Part shown: in pieces, positions 1 to 8,610 of the stretch | How positions within the stretch are numbered: the first letter of the stretch is position 1 | How the letters are laid out: every line of letters starts with the position of its first letter | Assembly (NCBI GenBank): GCA_964396245.1 | Contig: CAYNEO010000002.1 | Location: forward strand, 62,001-126,000 | Source of the DNA: CAYNEO01 sp964396245 | GTDB taxonomy: Bacteria; Zixibacteria; MSB-5A5; GN15; FEB-12 | Direction of reading: 5' to 3' | DNA length: 64,000 bases | The notes under the pieces: generated by a model | The model's input: only the letters and a program-made list of their open reading frames with translations | Databases searched by the model: none | Told to the model about the DNA's origin: nothing | Translations under genes and position numbers: made by a program

Positions 1-870
1 GCAGCGCGTGATCCCCAGGGATTTCGTCCGCTGGCGCTTGGAAAATATAACCGCTCATGGGTGATAGCTTCGGAAACGTGCGCTTTCGATATCATCGGGG
101 CCAAATATATACGGGATATCGAACCCGGTGAGGTGCTGGAGATTACGAAGGACGAACTTCGCTCAACATTTCCACGCAAGAAACAGCGTCACGCGGCCTG
201 CATTTTCGAGTATATCTATTTTGCCAGGCCGGATTCAAGGATATTTGGCGAGAATGTCGACAAGATCCGCCGCCGGCTTGGACGTCAACTGGCCCGGGAG
301 CATCCGGTCGAGGCCGATATCGTGATCGGCATTCCGGACTCGGCCAATACAGCGACACTTGGTTATGCGGAGGAATCGGGCATCAGGTTCGAAATCGGTT
401 TGATCAGAAACCACTATGTCGGCCGGACATTCATAGACCCGGAGCAGAAAATCCGAGATCTGGATGTCAAGGTGAAGTTCAACCCGGTCAGGGGCGTGCT
501 GCAGGGCCGACGGGTCGTTGTGGTCGATGATTCAATTGTGCGCGGGACAACCTCGAAGAAACTGGTCAAGATGATTCGCGATGCAGGCGCCAGGGAAGTC
601 CATTTCCGTGTTTCCTCTCCCCCGATAGTCTCCCCGTGCTTCTTCGGTATCGACATGCCGACCAAGGAAGAATTGATCGGCCATCGGATGTCGGTGAAAG
701 AGATTGAGAAATACCTGGAAGTAGATTCGCTCAGGTACCTGTCGCTGAGAGGCATGCTTTCGATGCCGTCCCTGCCTGACACGGACTTCTGCTCCGGCTG
801 CTTTTCCGGGAAGTACCCGATCAAGGTTCCGGAGGCAAACGGCAAGGAACGTCTCGGCATACCCATCTGA
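1..870 (+). CDS. purF: Amidophosphoribosyltransferase, 3' part (start outside window)
   Basis: First committed step of purine synthesis: PRPP plus glutamine gives 5-phosphoribosylamine. The reading frame is open from base 1, so the N-terminal glutamine amidotransferase domain lies mostly outside the window. The visible 289 residues begin in the 'RDPQGFRPLALG' region, followed by 'ASETCAFD', which are family hallmarks. The phosphoribosyltransferase motif 'VVVDDSIVRGTT' lies near bases 511-555. Cysteines in 'AACIFEY', 'SPCFFG' and 'CSGC' match the four [4Fe-4S] ligands of the B. subtilis-type enzyme, so this is the iron-sulfur form. It faces the nuo operon and ends just before a shared hairpin. 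Confidence 0.95.
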   Translation, partial: AARDPQGFRPLALGKYNRSWVIASETCAFDIIGAKYIRDIEPGEVLEITKDELRSTFPRKKQRHAACIFEYIYFARPDSRIFGENVDKIRRRLGRQLAREHPVEADIVIGIPDSANTATLGYAEESGIRFEIGLIRNHYVGRTFIDPEQKIRDLDVKVKFNPVRGVLQGRRVVVVDDSIVRGTTSKKLVKMIRDAGAREVHFRVSSPPIVSPCFFGIDMPTKEELIGHRMSVKEIEKYLEVDSLRYLSLRGMLSMPSLPDTDFCSGCFSGKYPIKVPEANGKERLGIPI

Positions 871-900
871 CAGAAAGCATACGATCTACCGGAAATACAA

Positions 901-922
901 AAGGCCTCATTCGAGGCCTTTT
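901..922. terminator. Bidirectional terminator between purF and nuoN
   Basis: Inverted repeat AAGGCCTC / GAGGCCTT with a 4-nt loop, flanked by A residues on the left and TTTTCTTTTG on the right. Either strand therefore gives a hairpin followed by a U-rich tail. It lies between the convergent ends of purF and nuoN. Confidence 0.85.
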
Positions 923-944
923 CTTTTGTCATGTTGCAGGCAGT

Positions 945-2396
945 CTACAGGAAAGCGAAAATGGCCGACTGCGAAAGGTGAAGCAGCTGTTGAGGGAACA
1001 AGCCGAGACCAAGCGTCCCGATCACCGTGATACAGAGCGCGACAAACATTGTGGGCGAGACCGGTACCGGCACAAAGGTTCCTTCGAGTTCATCGAAGTA
1101 GCTGACTTTAATAACCCTCAGATAGTAGTACACCGACAGGAATGAATTCAGCACGCCGATCACGGCCAGGATTATGTATCCGGACTTGACCGCGGCGGCG
1201 AAGATGTAAAATTTGCCGAAGAATCCCACTGTCGGCGGAAATCCTGAAAGCGCGAACATAAATAAAGCCAGCGACGCCGACAGGAACGGGTGTGCTTTTG
1301 AGAGGCCCGCCAGTTCAGTGAAGTCTGATCTCATGCCTGATCGTGTCTCCATAGCCGTGACTACCGCAAAAGCGCCGAGATTGAAAACCATGTAGGCTAC
1401 GAGGTAGAAGAAAGCCGCGGCAATCGCCTCTCCTCCACCGACAGTCAGGGCAACCAGAATGTAACCGGCGTGGGCAATCGATGAGTATGCCAGCATACGC
1501 TTGACATTATCCTGTCGTAGCGCCAGCACATTGCCGACGGTCATGGTAAGCACCGCAAGCACCCAGAATACGCCGGGGAGAATGCTGACCTCGGCAAAAC
1601 CATACATAAAAATGCGGAGTAAAACTGCAAATCCGGCCGCCTTTGGCCCGACGGAGAAGAATCCGGTAATGGGCGTGGGCGCACCCTGGTAAACATCGGG
1701 CACCCACGTATGGAACGGCACGATGGCGACCTTGAATCCAAACCCGATCAAGATGAGTGAGATACCGCCATACAGATACACCGGGTTGCTGGCCGCTATG
1801 TAGGAGAAGTCGGCTACGATACGCCGGAGATTGGTACTCTCAGAGGCGCCGTACACGAACGCAATACCCATCAGCAAAAATGCGGTGGCAAACGCGCCCA
1901 TGAAAAAGTACTTGATGCCGGCTTCGTTGGATTCCAGGTTACGCCGGTTCAAACCCGCCATGACATACAGGGGCACCGACATAATCTCCAGACCGAGGAA
2001 CATCACTACCAGATCGGTCGTATTGGCCATGGCCATCATGCCCATTGCGGAGAACAGCAGCAATGCATAGAACTCCGGCTTATCGAGTCCTTTCGCCTTC
2101 AGGAACCGCTGGGCGATAAAGAGGGTGAGGAATGCGGTCAGGATGAAGAGGAGCTTGAAGGCAATCCCGAAATCATCGCAGGTGACCATACCGGCAAAGC
2201 CCGACTGCGGATCGGCGAACCACTGACGGAGGGCAAAGATGAATGAAACAACCAGACCGATAAAGGCAATTCCGGGAGCCCACGACGGCATACGCCGGAA
2301 TGGAATGAAGATCAAGATGAGAAACGCTGCCAGAAGCAGAGCTACTTCGGGCGCTACGAGACCTATGTCCGGGTTCAGTGCTATGTAATCAATCAT
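945..2396 (-). CDS. nuoN: NADH-quinone oxidoreductase subunit N
   Basis: One of three antiporter-like proton-pumping membrane subunits of complex I. The 483-residue length is normal for NuoN. The protein is hydrophobic throughout, with about 14 predicted membrane segments. The Mrp-antiporter core is visible in 'PFHTWVPDVYQGAPTPITG' and in the following segment with the conserved lysine, 'FSVGPKAAGF'. It is the last gene of the nuo operon, separated from nuoM by a small glutaredoxin gene, and is followed by the terminator shared with purF. Confidence 0.96.
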   Translation of the reverse strand: MIDYIALNPDIGLVAPEVALLLAAFLILIFIPFRRMPSWAPGIAFIGLVVSFIFALRQWFADPQSGFAGMVTCDDFGIAFKLLFILTAFLTLFIAQRFLKAKGLDKPEFYALLLFSAMGMMAMANTTDLVVMFLGLEIMSVPLYVMAGLNRRNLESNEAGIKYFFMGAFATAFLLMGIAFVYGASESTNLRRIVADFSYIAASNPVYLYGGISLILIGFGFKVAIVPFHTWVPDVYQGAPTPITGFFSVGPKAAGFAVLLRIFMYGFAEVSILPGVFWVLAVLTMTVGNVLALRQDNVKRMLAYSSIAHAGYILVALTVGGGEAIAAAFFYLVAYMVFNLGAFAVVTAMETRSGMRSDFTELAGLSKAHPFLSASLALFMFALSGFPPTVGFFGKFYIFAAAVKSGYIILAVIGVLNSFLSVYYYLRVIKVSYFDELEGTFVPVPVSPTMFVALCITVIGTLGLGLFPQQLLHLSQSAIFAFL

Positions 2397-2435
2397 ATTT
2401 TTCTCGGCAACGACCGTTGCCGGTCCTCAAAAACC

Positions 2436-2648
2436 TCATCCGCCGCCGAAACCGATTTTGACGGCGCCATCCTCCAGAATCACGGGGACCATCCGTTGAC
2501 CGCCGGTGATCTTCAGCAATTCATCTTTCTTATCCGGCTGGTCAGTGACATTTATTTCGGTAAACGAGATCCCTTCATCGGTGTAGTGCTTCAATGCGGC
2601 CGCACAATACGGGCAGCCCGTCTTGGTGTAGATCGTAACTTCTTTCAT
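2436..2648 (-). CDS. Small glutaredoxin-like protein inside the nuo operon
   Basis: A 70-residue thioredoxin-fold protein beginning 'MKEVTIYTKTGCPYC'. It has the dithiol CPYC motif at residues 12-15, the cis-proline region 'GGQRMVPVILEDG' and a glycine-rich end 'GFGGG'. Such NrdH/glutaredoxin-like proteins reduce disulfides or act in thiol transfer. Its ATG overlaps the nuoM stop by 4 bases (ATGA), so it is translationally coupled. About 40 bases separate it from nuoN. A glutaredoxin is not a standard complex I gene. The substrate cannot be told from sequence. Confidence 0.85.
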   Translation of the reverse strand: MKEVTIYTKTGCPYCAAALKHYTDEGISFTEINVTDQPDKKDELLKITGGQRMVPVILEDGAVKIGFGGG

Positions 2649-4234
2649 TCCGTCGCTCCTTCACCCGAATAGGTTGCATCCACAACCTTCGAGTCATCGA
2701 CCCGGAACGGCACCTGATCCGATTCCGATTGGTGTGATTCCGCCCGCATTTCGGCGGTGTCGATTCGAGCGAGGACGTCGCGGACGGCCGGTTCAATTCG
2801 CTCAAAGAGCGGCTTTGGATATATTCCGATCCAGAAAATCAGGATCACGAGGGGCACGAGAATCAATTTCTCCCGGGGCGTGAGATCGGTCAGTTTCTGA
2901 TTTTCCGGGTTGGTCACCTTTCCGAATATGACCCGCTGGTACATCCAGAGCATATAACACGCGGCGAGGATTACTCCAGAGGCGGCGATGATGGCGTAGA
3001 CGGCATTGGACTTGAACGTGCCGAGAAGAATCAGAAACTCGCCGACGAATCCATTCGTGAAAGGCAGTCCTATCGAAGAAAGCATCACGATCATGAAGAA
3101 CGCCGAAAAGGTCGGCATGACTTTGGCGATACCGCCGAAATCCTCGATCAACCGGGTATGCCTTCGTTCGTAAAGCATCCCGACGATGAGGAACAGAGCG
3201 CCGGTGGAAATGCCGTGGTTGATCATCTGGATGACCGCACCCTCCACGCCCTGCATGTTGGTCGCAAAGAGTCCCAGCATGACGAAGCCCATGTGGGATA
3301 CCGAGGAGAACGCTACCAGTGATTTTACGTCCTTCTGCACCATCGACACCAGGGCGCCATAGATGATGGCAATCACCGCCAGCACGCTGATGTACGGCAT
3401 AAATGCCAGGGTAGCATCGGGGAACAGCGGCATGCAAATCCTGATAAAACCGTATGTTCCCATTTTCAGCAGAACGCCGGCGAGGATGACGGAGCCGGCG
3501 GTCGGCGCCTGCACGTGAGCATCGGGCAACCATGTATGCAGCGGCCACAACGGGACCTTGATCGCGAATGCCAGCGCGAAGGCGCCGAACAGCCATAGCT
3601 GCGGGTGGTACGGCAGCGTCATGTCCATCAGCTTCAGCAGATTGAATGTGTATTCACCGGAGAAATTCTGATACTGGAAGTAAAGATAAAGAATAGCAAC
3701 CAGCATCAGCAGGGAGCCGAACATGGTGAACAGGACGAACTTGATTGCCGCGTATACTTTCCTCGGCCCGCCCCAGACGCCTATAAGGAAGTACATCGGG
3801 ATCAGCATGATCTCCCAGAAGATGTAGAAAAGGAACAGGTCCAGAGCACAGAAGACGCCGATGATACCGCTCGCCAGAATGAGCATGGAAATATAGTAGC
3901 CCTTGACGCCGGTGGTGATGGAATTCCAGGACGACAGGACACACAGTATCAAGAGGACGGTAGTCAGGAGGATAAGCAACAGCGAGATTCCGTCGATACC
4001 CATGAAGAAATGAATACCGAGGGATGTGATCCATGGGATGTTTACCTGAAGTTGCATGCCGCTGGCAATCGGGTCGAACCGGAAGTAGATCCACAGCGAT
4101 AGCAGCAGCGTGATGAACGAAATAATCAAGGCCACGCCTTTGATCGTGTCGTGCTGCTTCTTAGGGACGAACGCCAGCAATGCCGCCCCGATCAGCGGGA
4201 AGAATGTCGTCAGTGGCAGAAGTATATTATCCAT
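2645..4234 (-). CDS. nuoM: NADH-quinone oxidoreductase subunit M
   Basis: Antiporter-like proton-pumping subunit of complex I. The 529 residues are mostly transmembrane and carry the conserved 'WLPDAHVQAPTAGSVILAG' segment around the discontinuous helix, followed by a lysine-containing segment 'LLKMGTYGF'. The tail after about residue 490 is hydrophilic and acidic. The start lies 2 bases after the nuoL stop. The stop overlaps the glutaredoxin start. Confidence 0.96.
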   Translation of the reverse strand: MDNILLPLTTFFPLIGAALLAFVPKKQHDTIKGVALIISFITLLLSLWIYFRFDPIASGMQLQVNIPWITSLGIHFFMGIDGISLLLILLTTVLLILCVLSSWNSITTGVKGYYISMLILASGIIGVFCALDLFLFYIFWEIMLIPMYFLIGVWGGPRKVYAAIKFVLFTMFGSLLMLVAILYLYFQYQNFSGEYTFNLLKLMDMTLPYHPQLWLFGAFALAFAIKVPLWPLHTWLPDAHVQAPTAGSVILAGVLLKMGTYGFIRICMPLFPDATLAFMPYISVLAVIAIIYGALVSMVQKDVKSLVAFSSVSHMGFVMLGLFATNMQGVEGAVIQMINHGISTGALFLIVGMLYERRHTRLIEDFGGIAKVMPTFSAFFMIVMLSSIGLPFTNGFVGEFLILLGTFKSNAVYAIIAASGVILAACYMLWMYQRVIFGKVTNPENQKLTDLTPREKLILVPLVILIFWIGIYPKPLFERIEPAVRDVLARIDTAEMRAESHQSESDQVPFRVDDSKVVDATYSGEGATE

Positions 4235-4236
4235 AA

Positions 4237-6174
4237 CTATCTCAGAATGAATACTCCGATCAGAACCACGGCTCCGAGAACGAATATCGTCGTGTATGCC
4301 CTGACACGACCCGATTGAACGAATCTCAGGGTGTCCGAGATATCGCGGTAGATGGTCGCCAGGCCGTTTATGAAACCGTCGATAATGATGACGTCAAACA
4401 CCTTCCACAGGAAAAGCGAGAAGTAGACCACCGGTCGTACGATCACCGCGCCGTAGATTTCATCCACGTAATACTTATTCAGCAGCAACCGATGCAGTCC
4501 TGAGAGCTTCTCCCGCAGGCTCGTCGCCGCCTTCAGGTTTCTCTGGTAGAAATAATGCGCTATATAGATTCCGATGAGGACCAGTATCACAGATGCCGCC
4601 ATCAGTCCCCACTCGAGTCCGGTATCGCCGCCGGCGGAGGCCAGAGCATGACTGATTTCTTCGTGTCCGCCGGCGTGGACCACCGGCGCCATCCATTCTT
4701 CGAAAAAGTTCGTTACGCCGAACAGGTGCGGCATGCCGACATAACCGCCTATTACCGAGAGAATTGCCAGCGCCATGAGGGGGACAGTCATGGAACGCGG
4801 AGATTCGTGAATATGGCTCCTGACATCGGCGGTCATGCGTTCCGTGCCGTGGAACGTAAGGTACAGCAGTCGGAACATGTAGAAGGCGGTCAGACCGGCA
4901 GTAGCAAAGCCGACGACCCAGAGCAGCCAGTGACCGTATTGCGAAGACATCGACTTCCAGAGAATCTCATCTTTGGAGAAGAACCCGGACAGGCCGGGAA
5001 TCCCGGAAATCGCCAATGTCGCGACGAGCATCGTGCTGTAGGTGATCGGCAGATATTTTTTGAGACCGCCCATATGTCGCATGTCCTGCTCCTGGGACAT
5101 GGCATGGATTACCGAGCCGGCGCCCAGGAATAGCAACGCTTTGAAGAAGGCGTGGGTCATCAGGTGAAATATCCCGGCGGTGAATGCGGCCACTCCGCAG
5201 GCGAGGAACATGTAACCGAGCTGACTGATCGTAGAGTAAGCCAAAACTCGTTTTATATCATTCTGGGCTATACCGATAGTGGCGGCATAGAAAGCAGTCG
5301 CGGCGCCGATGATGGCAACGACGAGCAGGGCGTCCGGTGCCAGCATATACAGCGCGTTGGAGCGGACAATCATATAGACGCCGGCAGTAACCATGGTAGC
5401 AGCGTGGATCAATGCGGAGACGGGTGTGGGGCCCTCCATGGCGTCCGGCAACCAGACGTACAGCGGAATCTGGGCAGATTTTCCGGTCGCGCCGACAAAA
5501 AGCAGCAGACAAATGGCCGTGATAACGCCTCCGCCATAAGCAAACACGGTCGAGGCTCTCTCCGAGACAGTCAGGAAATCAAGTGTTCCAACCTGCCAGA
5601 AGATGAGGAACATGCCGAGCAGGAAGCCGAAGTCGCCGATCCTGTTGACGATGAATGCCTTTTTGCCGGCGTCCGACGCCGACTTCTTCTCGAACCAGAA
5701 CCCGATCAGCAAATACGAACAGAGCCCGACACCTTCCCATCCGACAAACATGAGCAGGAAATTGTCTGCCAGCACCAGGAGCAGCATCGAGAAGGTGAAC
5801 AAATTCAAGTAAGTAAAATACCTGCCATAACCGGAATCGTGGTGCATGTATCCGACGGAATAGATGTGAATCAGAAAAGCGACGCCGCTCACCACCAGGA
5901 TCATGACCGAAGACAGCGGATCGAGCAGGAACGCAACGCCGGTATAGAAATTGCCGGCGGGTATCCACGTAAACAGGGTCTGTTGAAGGATGCGCGCGTC
6001 GGCAGGTACCCCGAGCAATTCAATAAAGAGAAGTACCGATGCGATAAACGACAGGCCGACGGTGGCGCAGCCGACCAAAGAGATAATCGGTCTCGGGAGC
6101 CGCCCGATCAGAAGTCCGTTAATGAGGACGCCGACAAGCGGAAACAAAGGTACTAAGAAGATATAGTCTGCCAT
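4237..6174 (-). CDS. nuoL: NADH-quinone oxidoreductase subunit L
   Basis: Largest antiporter-like membrane subunit of complex I, carrying the long lateral helix at its C-terminus. The length of 645 residues is normal. The signature 'GPTPVSALIHAATMVTAGV' and the upstream 'PLYVWLPDAMEG' are present. The N-terminal region includes 'LLMFVGWEGVGLCSYLLIGF', typical of NuoL rather than NuoM or NuoN. The last ~100 residues contain the amphipathic region and a terminal hydrophobic anchor. Confidence 0.97.
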   Translation of the reverse strand: MADYIFLVPLFPLVGVLINGLLIGRLPRPIISLVGCATVGLSFIASVLLFIELLGVPADARILQQTLFTWIPAGNFYTGVAFLLDPLSSVMILVVSGVAFLIHIYSVGYMHHDSGYGRYFTYLNLFTFSMLLLVLADNFLLMFVGWEGVGLCSYLLIGFWFEKKSASDAGKKAFIVNRIGDFGFLLGMFLIFWQVGTLDFLTVSERASTVFAYGGGVITAICLLLFVGATGKSAQIPLYVWLPDAMEGPTPVSALIHAATMVTAGVYMIVRSNALYMLAPDALLVVAIIGAATAFYAATIGIAQNDIKRVLAYSTISQLGYMFLACGVAAFTAGIFHLMTHAFFKALLFLGAGSVIHAMSQEQDMRHMGGLKKYLPITYSTMLVATLAISGIPGLSGFFSKDEILWKSMSSQYGHWLLWVVGFATAGLTAFYMFRLLYLTFHGTERMTADVRSHIHESPRSMTVPLMALAILSVIGGYVGMPHLFGVTNFFEEWMAPVVHAGGHEEISHALASAGGDTGLEWGLMAASVILVLIGIYIAHYFYQRNLKAATSLREKLSGLHRLLLNKYYVDEIYGAVIVRPVVYFSLFLWKVFDVIIIDGFINGLATIYRDISDTLRFVQSGRVRAYTTIFVLGAVVLIGVFILR

Positions 6175-6193
6175 TTACACCCTGCCGGTCATC

Positions 6194-6496
6194 CTACCAT
6201 TTCATCAGGTTCAGCCGGTCGATATTGATCGACTCGCGGTTGTGGAAAATCGTGACAATCATCGCCAGTCCGACAGCAGCCTCGGCGGCGGCGACAGTAA
6301 GCACCAGGAACACAAACGCCTGCCCGTCGACGATATTCATGGCCCGCGAAAATGCGATCAGGGCCAGGTTGGCCGCGTTCAGCATCAGTTCAATCGACAT
6401 GAAAAGAATAATCATGTTCCGGGACATCAGAACACCGATTGTGCCGATCACGAACAGGACGGCCGCCAGAATCAAATATGCCGATATCGGTATCAT
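6194..6496 (-). CDS. nuoK: NADH-quinone oxidoreductase subunit K
   Basis: Small three-helix membrane subunit of complex I (100 residues, the usual size). Conserved carboxylates of the proton path are visible in 'SIELMLNAANLALIAF' and 'AAAEAAVGLAMIV'. It starts one base after the nuoJ stop, as is usual for nuoJK pairs. Confidence 0.95.
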   Translation of the reverse strand: MIPISAYLILAAVLFVIGTIGVLMSRNMIILFMSIELMLNAANLALIAFSRAMNIVDGQAFVFLVLTVAAAEAAVGLAMIVTIFHNRESINIDRLNLMKW

Positions 6497-6497
6497 A

Positions 6498-7067
6498 CTA
6501 CTTTGTCACCTCATGTGTCGATTCATGCCCGTCCGTCGAACTCTCTTCCCTGCTCTCTCTCTTGGCGATCACCACGGCTCCTACGACAGCTACCAGAAGA
6601 AGCACGCCGGTCAATTCAAACGGATACAGATACTCCCTGAATAGCCGCGTTGCCACCATCGGGACGGAGCCGAAATCGCCGGGGGCCGTGGGCAGTATCC
6701 CGGTCGGAGGATTTTCGATAAATCCCTGACGGATGATAAAGACCAGCTCGACCAGGAATAGAAACGACACCGTAAATTTGGAGAATCTGCTGAGCACCGG
6801 CGGTCTCTCCCCGAGGTCTTCACGCCCTCGAAGATTGAGCAGCATAATGACGAAAAGGAACAGGACCAGAATGGCTCCGGCGTATACTATGATCAATATC
6901 GCTCCCAAAAACAGCGCGCCGAGCTGTACATAGAGGACCGCCTGCGCCACGAGCGACAGAATGAGATACAGGACCGATGCCACGGGGTTACGCTGGGCAA
7001 TCATCATGGTCGCACCGAACACGGCTACCACCGCTGAAATGATGAATATGATCGCGTCCAGATTCAT
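6498..7067 (-). CDS. nuoJ: NADH-quinone oxidoreductase subunit J
   Basis: Five-helix membrane subunit of complex I. It has the conserved 'IVYAGAILVLFLFVIMLLN' helix (the pi-bulge helix 3 region), an extramembrane loop after residue 85 and a last membrane helix near residues 140-165. Its start overlaps the nuoI stop by 4 bases, indicating translational coupling. Confidence 0.95.
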   Translation of the reverse strand: MNLDAIIFIISAVVAVFGATMMIAQRNPVASVLYLILSLVAQAVLYVQLGALFLGAILIIVYAGAILVLFLFVIMLLNLRGREDLGERPPVLSRFSKFTVSFLFLVELVFIIRQGFIENPPTGILPTAPGDFGSVPMVATRLFREYLYPFELTGVLLLVAVVGAVVIAKRESREESSTDGHESTHEVTK

Positions 7068-7570
7068 TTGGTCGCCTCAAAAACTCCGTATACTCTCCGG
7101 ACCCGCCGGATAATCTTTTTAAAGGGATTATCTTTGCGCGGATGCGGGACAAGCATTTGTTCCTTGGTCCATATGAACGAATCGCGACTGTAATCGGAAA
7201 ATTCGTAATCCTGCCCGAGGAAAATGGCTTCTTCGGGACAGGCCTCTTCACAATAGCCGCAGAAAATGCACCTGAGCAGATTTATCTCATAGACCCTGGC
7301 TCTCCGTTCGCCTCTGTCGTTTTCCTCCGGCTCCATGTAGATGGCATCGGCGGGACAGGCAGCGGCACACAGGCCACAGCAAACGCAACGCTCGGTGCCG
7401 TCATCGTAGCGTTCCAGGTAATGCCGTCCCCGGTAGCGGGGAGCCATCGGTTTCTTTTTGCGCGGGTAATCAAGCGTCACCGGTTTCTTGAACAGGTGCT
7501 TGAGGGTTACCCAGAACCCCTGCGGCATCTTAATGAAGACGTGACCGAGCGCTTTGACTATATCGTTCAT
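7064..7570 (-). CDS. nuoI: NADH-quinone oxidoreductase subunit I (2x[4Fe-4S])
   Basis: Peripheral-arm subunit that binds clusters N6a and N6b on the way to quinone. Two classical ferredoxin motifs are visible: 'CVCCGLCAAACP' and 'CIFCGYCEEACP'. An N-terminal amphipathic stretch 'MPQGFWVTLKHLFKKP' is typical of the membrane-contacting end. The length of 168 residues fits. It lies between nuoH and nuoJ in the standard order. Confidence 0.96.
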   Translation of the reverse strand: MNDIVKALGHVFIKMPQGFWVTLKHLFKKPVTLDYPRKKKPMAPRYRGRHYLERYDDGTERCVCCGLCAAACPADAIYMEPEENDRGERRARVYEINLLRCIFCGYCEEACPEEAIFLGQDYEFSDYSRDSFIWTKEQMLVPHPRKDNPFKKIIRRVRRVYGVFEATK

Positions 7571-7586
7571 ACGTTGCTAACCTTCC

Positions 7587-8606
7587 TCATCCAAAGATCG
7601 GGTTACCCAGGACCAGCACCCAGACCGCGGTCGCCAGCGTGTTGAAAATCGCCAGCGGGAACAGCACTTTCCATCCAAAATTCATCAACTGGTCATACCG
7701 GAAGCGCGGGAATGTCGCCCGGAGCCAGATATAGAAGAACATGAAGAAGAATATCTTTATCAGGAACCAGATGAACGGCGGGAGGAACGGTCCCTGCCAG
7801 CCGCCGAAAAAGAGCGTGGCTCCGACAGCCGATACCGCCAGCATATTGGCGTATTCGCCGATGAAAAACAGGGCGAACCGCATGGATGAATATTCCGTAT
7901 GGTAGCCGCCAACCAACTCCGATTCGGCCTCGGGCAAATCAAACGGCGCGCGATTGGTCTCGGCTATGGCGCATGTCAGATACAGGAGGAACCCGAGCGG
8001 TTGCTTGAAGACGAACCAATTCTTGAAGAACCAGAACGAGTCGCTTCCCTGCATGTTCACCAGTTGCACGAGCGACAGCGTATTGGCGAAAATGATCACA
8101 CCCACAATCGACAGCCCGTAGCTGATTTCATATGAGATCATCTGAGCCGAGGACCGTATGCCGCCAAGTATCGAGTATTTGGATCCGGATGACCATCCGG
8201 CGAGCACGATTCCGTAGACTCCGAGCGAAGTAATCGCGAATACATATAGAATACCAATATTGAGATCGGAGATGACACCGCTTATCTCATAGCCAAACAG
8301 ATCGAAATTGCTTGAGAACGGGACCACGGCAAATGTCATCAAAGCCGGTACGAACGCGACAATCGGCGCCAGTACATAAGCAAATTTCTCGACATTGTCC
8401 GGAACAATATCTTCCTTGAAGATCAACTTGACGGCATCGGCAATCGGCTGAAGCAATCCATAGGGGCCGGCATAAGACGGTCCAATACGGTGCTGAAGGT
8501 GGCCGAGTACTTTTCTTTCCATGTAAGTTGCATAGGCACAACAGGTGAGGACCACGGCCATCACAACGAGGACTTTGATTCCTGATATTATGGCTATCTC
8601 GAGCAT
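7587..8606 (-). CDS. nuoH: NADH-quinone oxidoreductase subunit H
   Basis: Membrane subunit that forms much of the quinone chamber. It has 339 residues and about eight helices. The conserved cavity loop is clear: 'RAPFDLPEAESELVGGYHTE', then 'FIGEYANM'. The N-terminal 'YMERKVLGHLQHRIGP' is a strong family marker. It stands between nuoG and nuoI in canonical order. Confidence 0.97.
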   Translation of the reverse strand: MLEIAIISGIKVLVVMAVVLTCCAYATYMERKVLGHLQHRIGPSYAGPYGLLQPIADAVKLIFKEDIVPDNVEKFAYVLAPIVAFVPALMTFAVVPFSSNFDLFGYEISGVISDLNIGILYVFAITSLGVYGIVLAGWSSGSKYSILGGIRSSAQMISYEISYGLSIVGVIIFANTLSLVQLVNMQGSDSFWFFKNWFVFKQPLGFLLYLTCAIAETNRAPFDLPEAESELVGGYHTEYSSMRFALFFIGEYANMLAVSAVGATLFFGGWQGPFLPPFIWFLIKIFFFMFFYIWLRATFPRFRYDQLMNFGWKVLFPLAIFNTLATAVWVLVLGNPIFG

Positions 8607-8610
8607 GGTA

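Noticed and set aside
2802..3596. Second minus-strand frame overlapping nuoM
   Set aside because: An out-of-frame shadow of nuoM; the Arg-rich composition is typical of a shifted frame.
5152..6156. Long plus-strand reading frame (334 codons) inside nuoL
   Set aside because: It lies fully antisense to nuoL, is rich in Gln/Asp/Arg without any domain, and arises from codon bias of the real gene.
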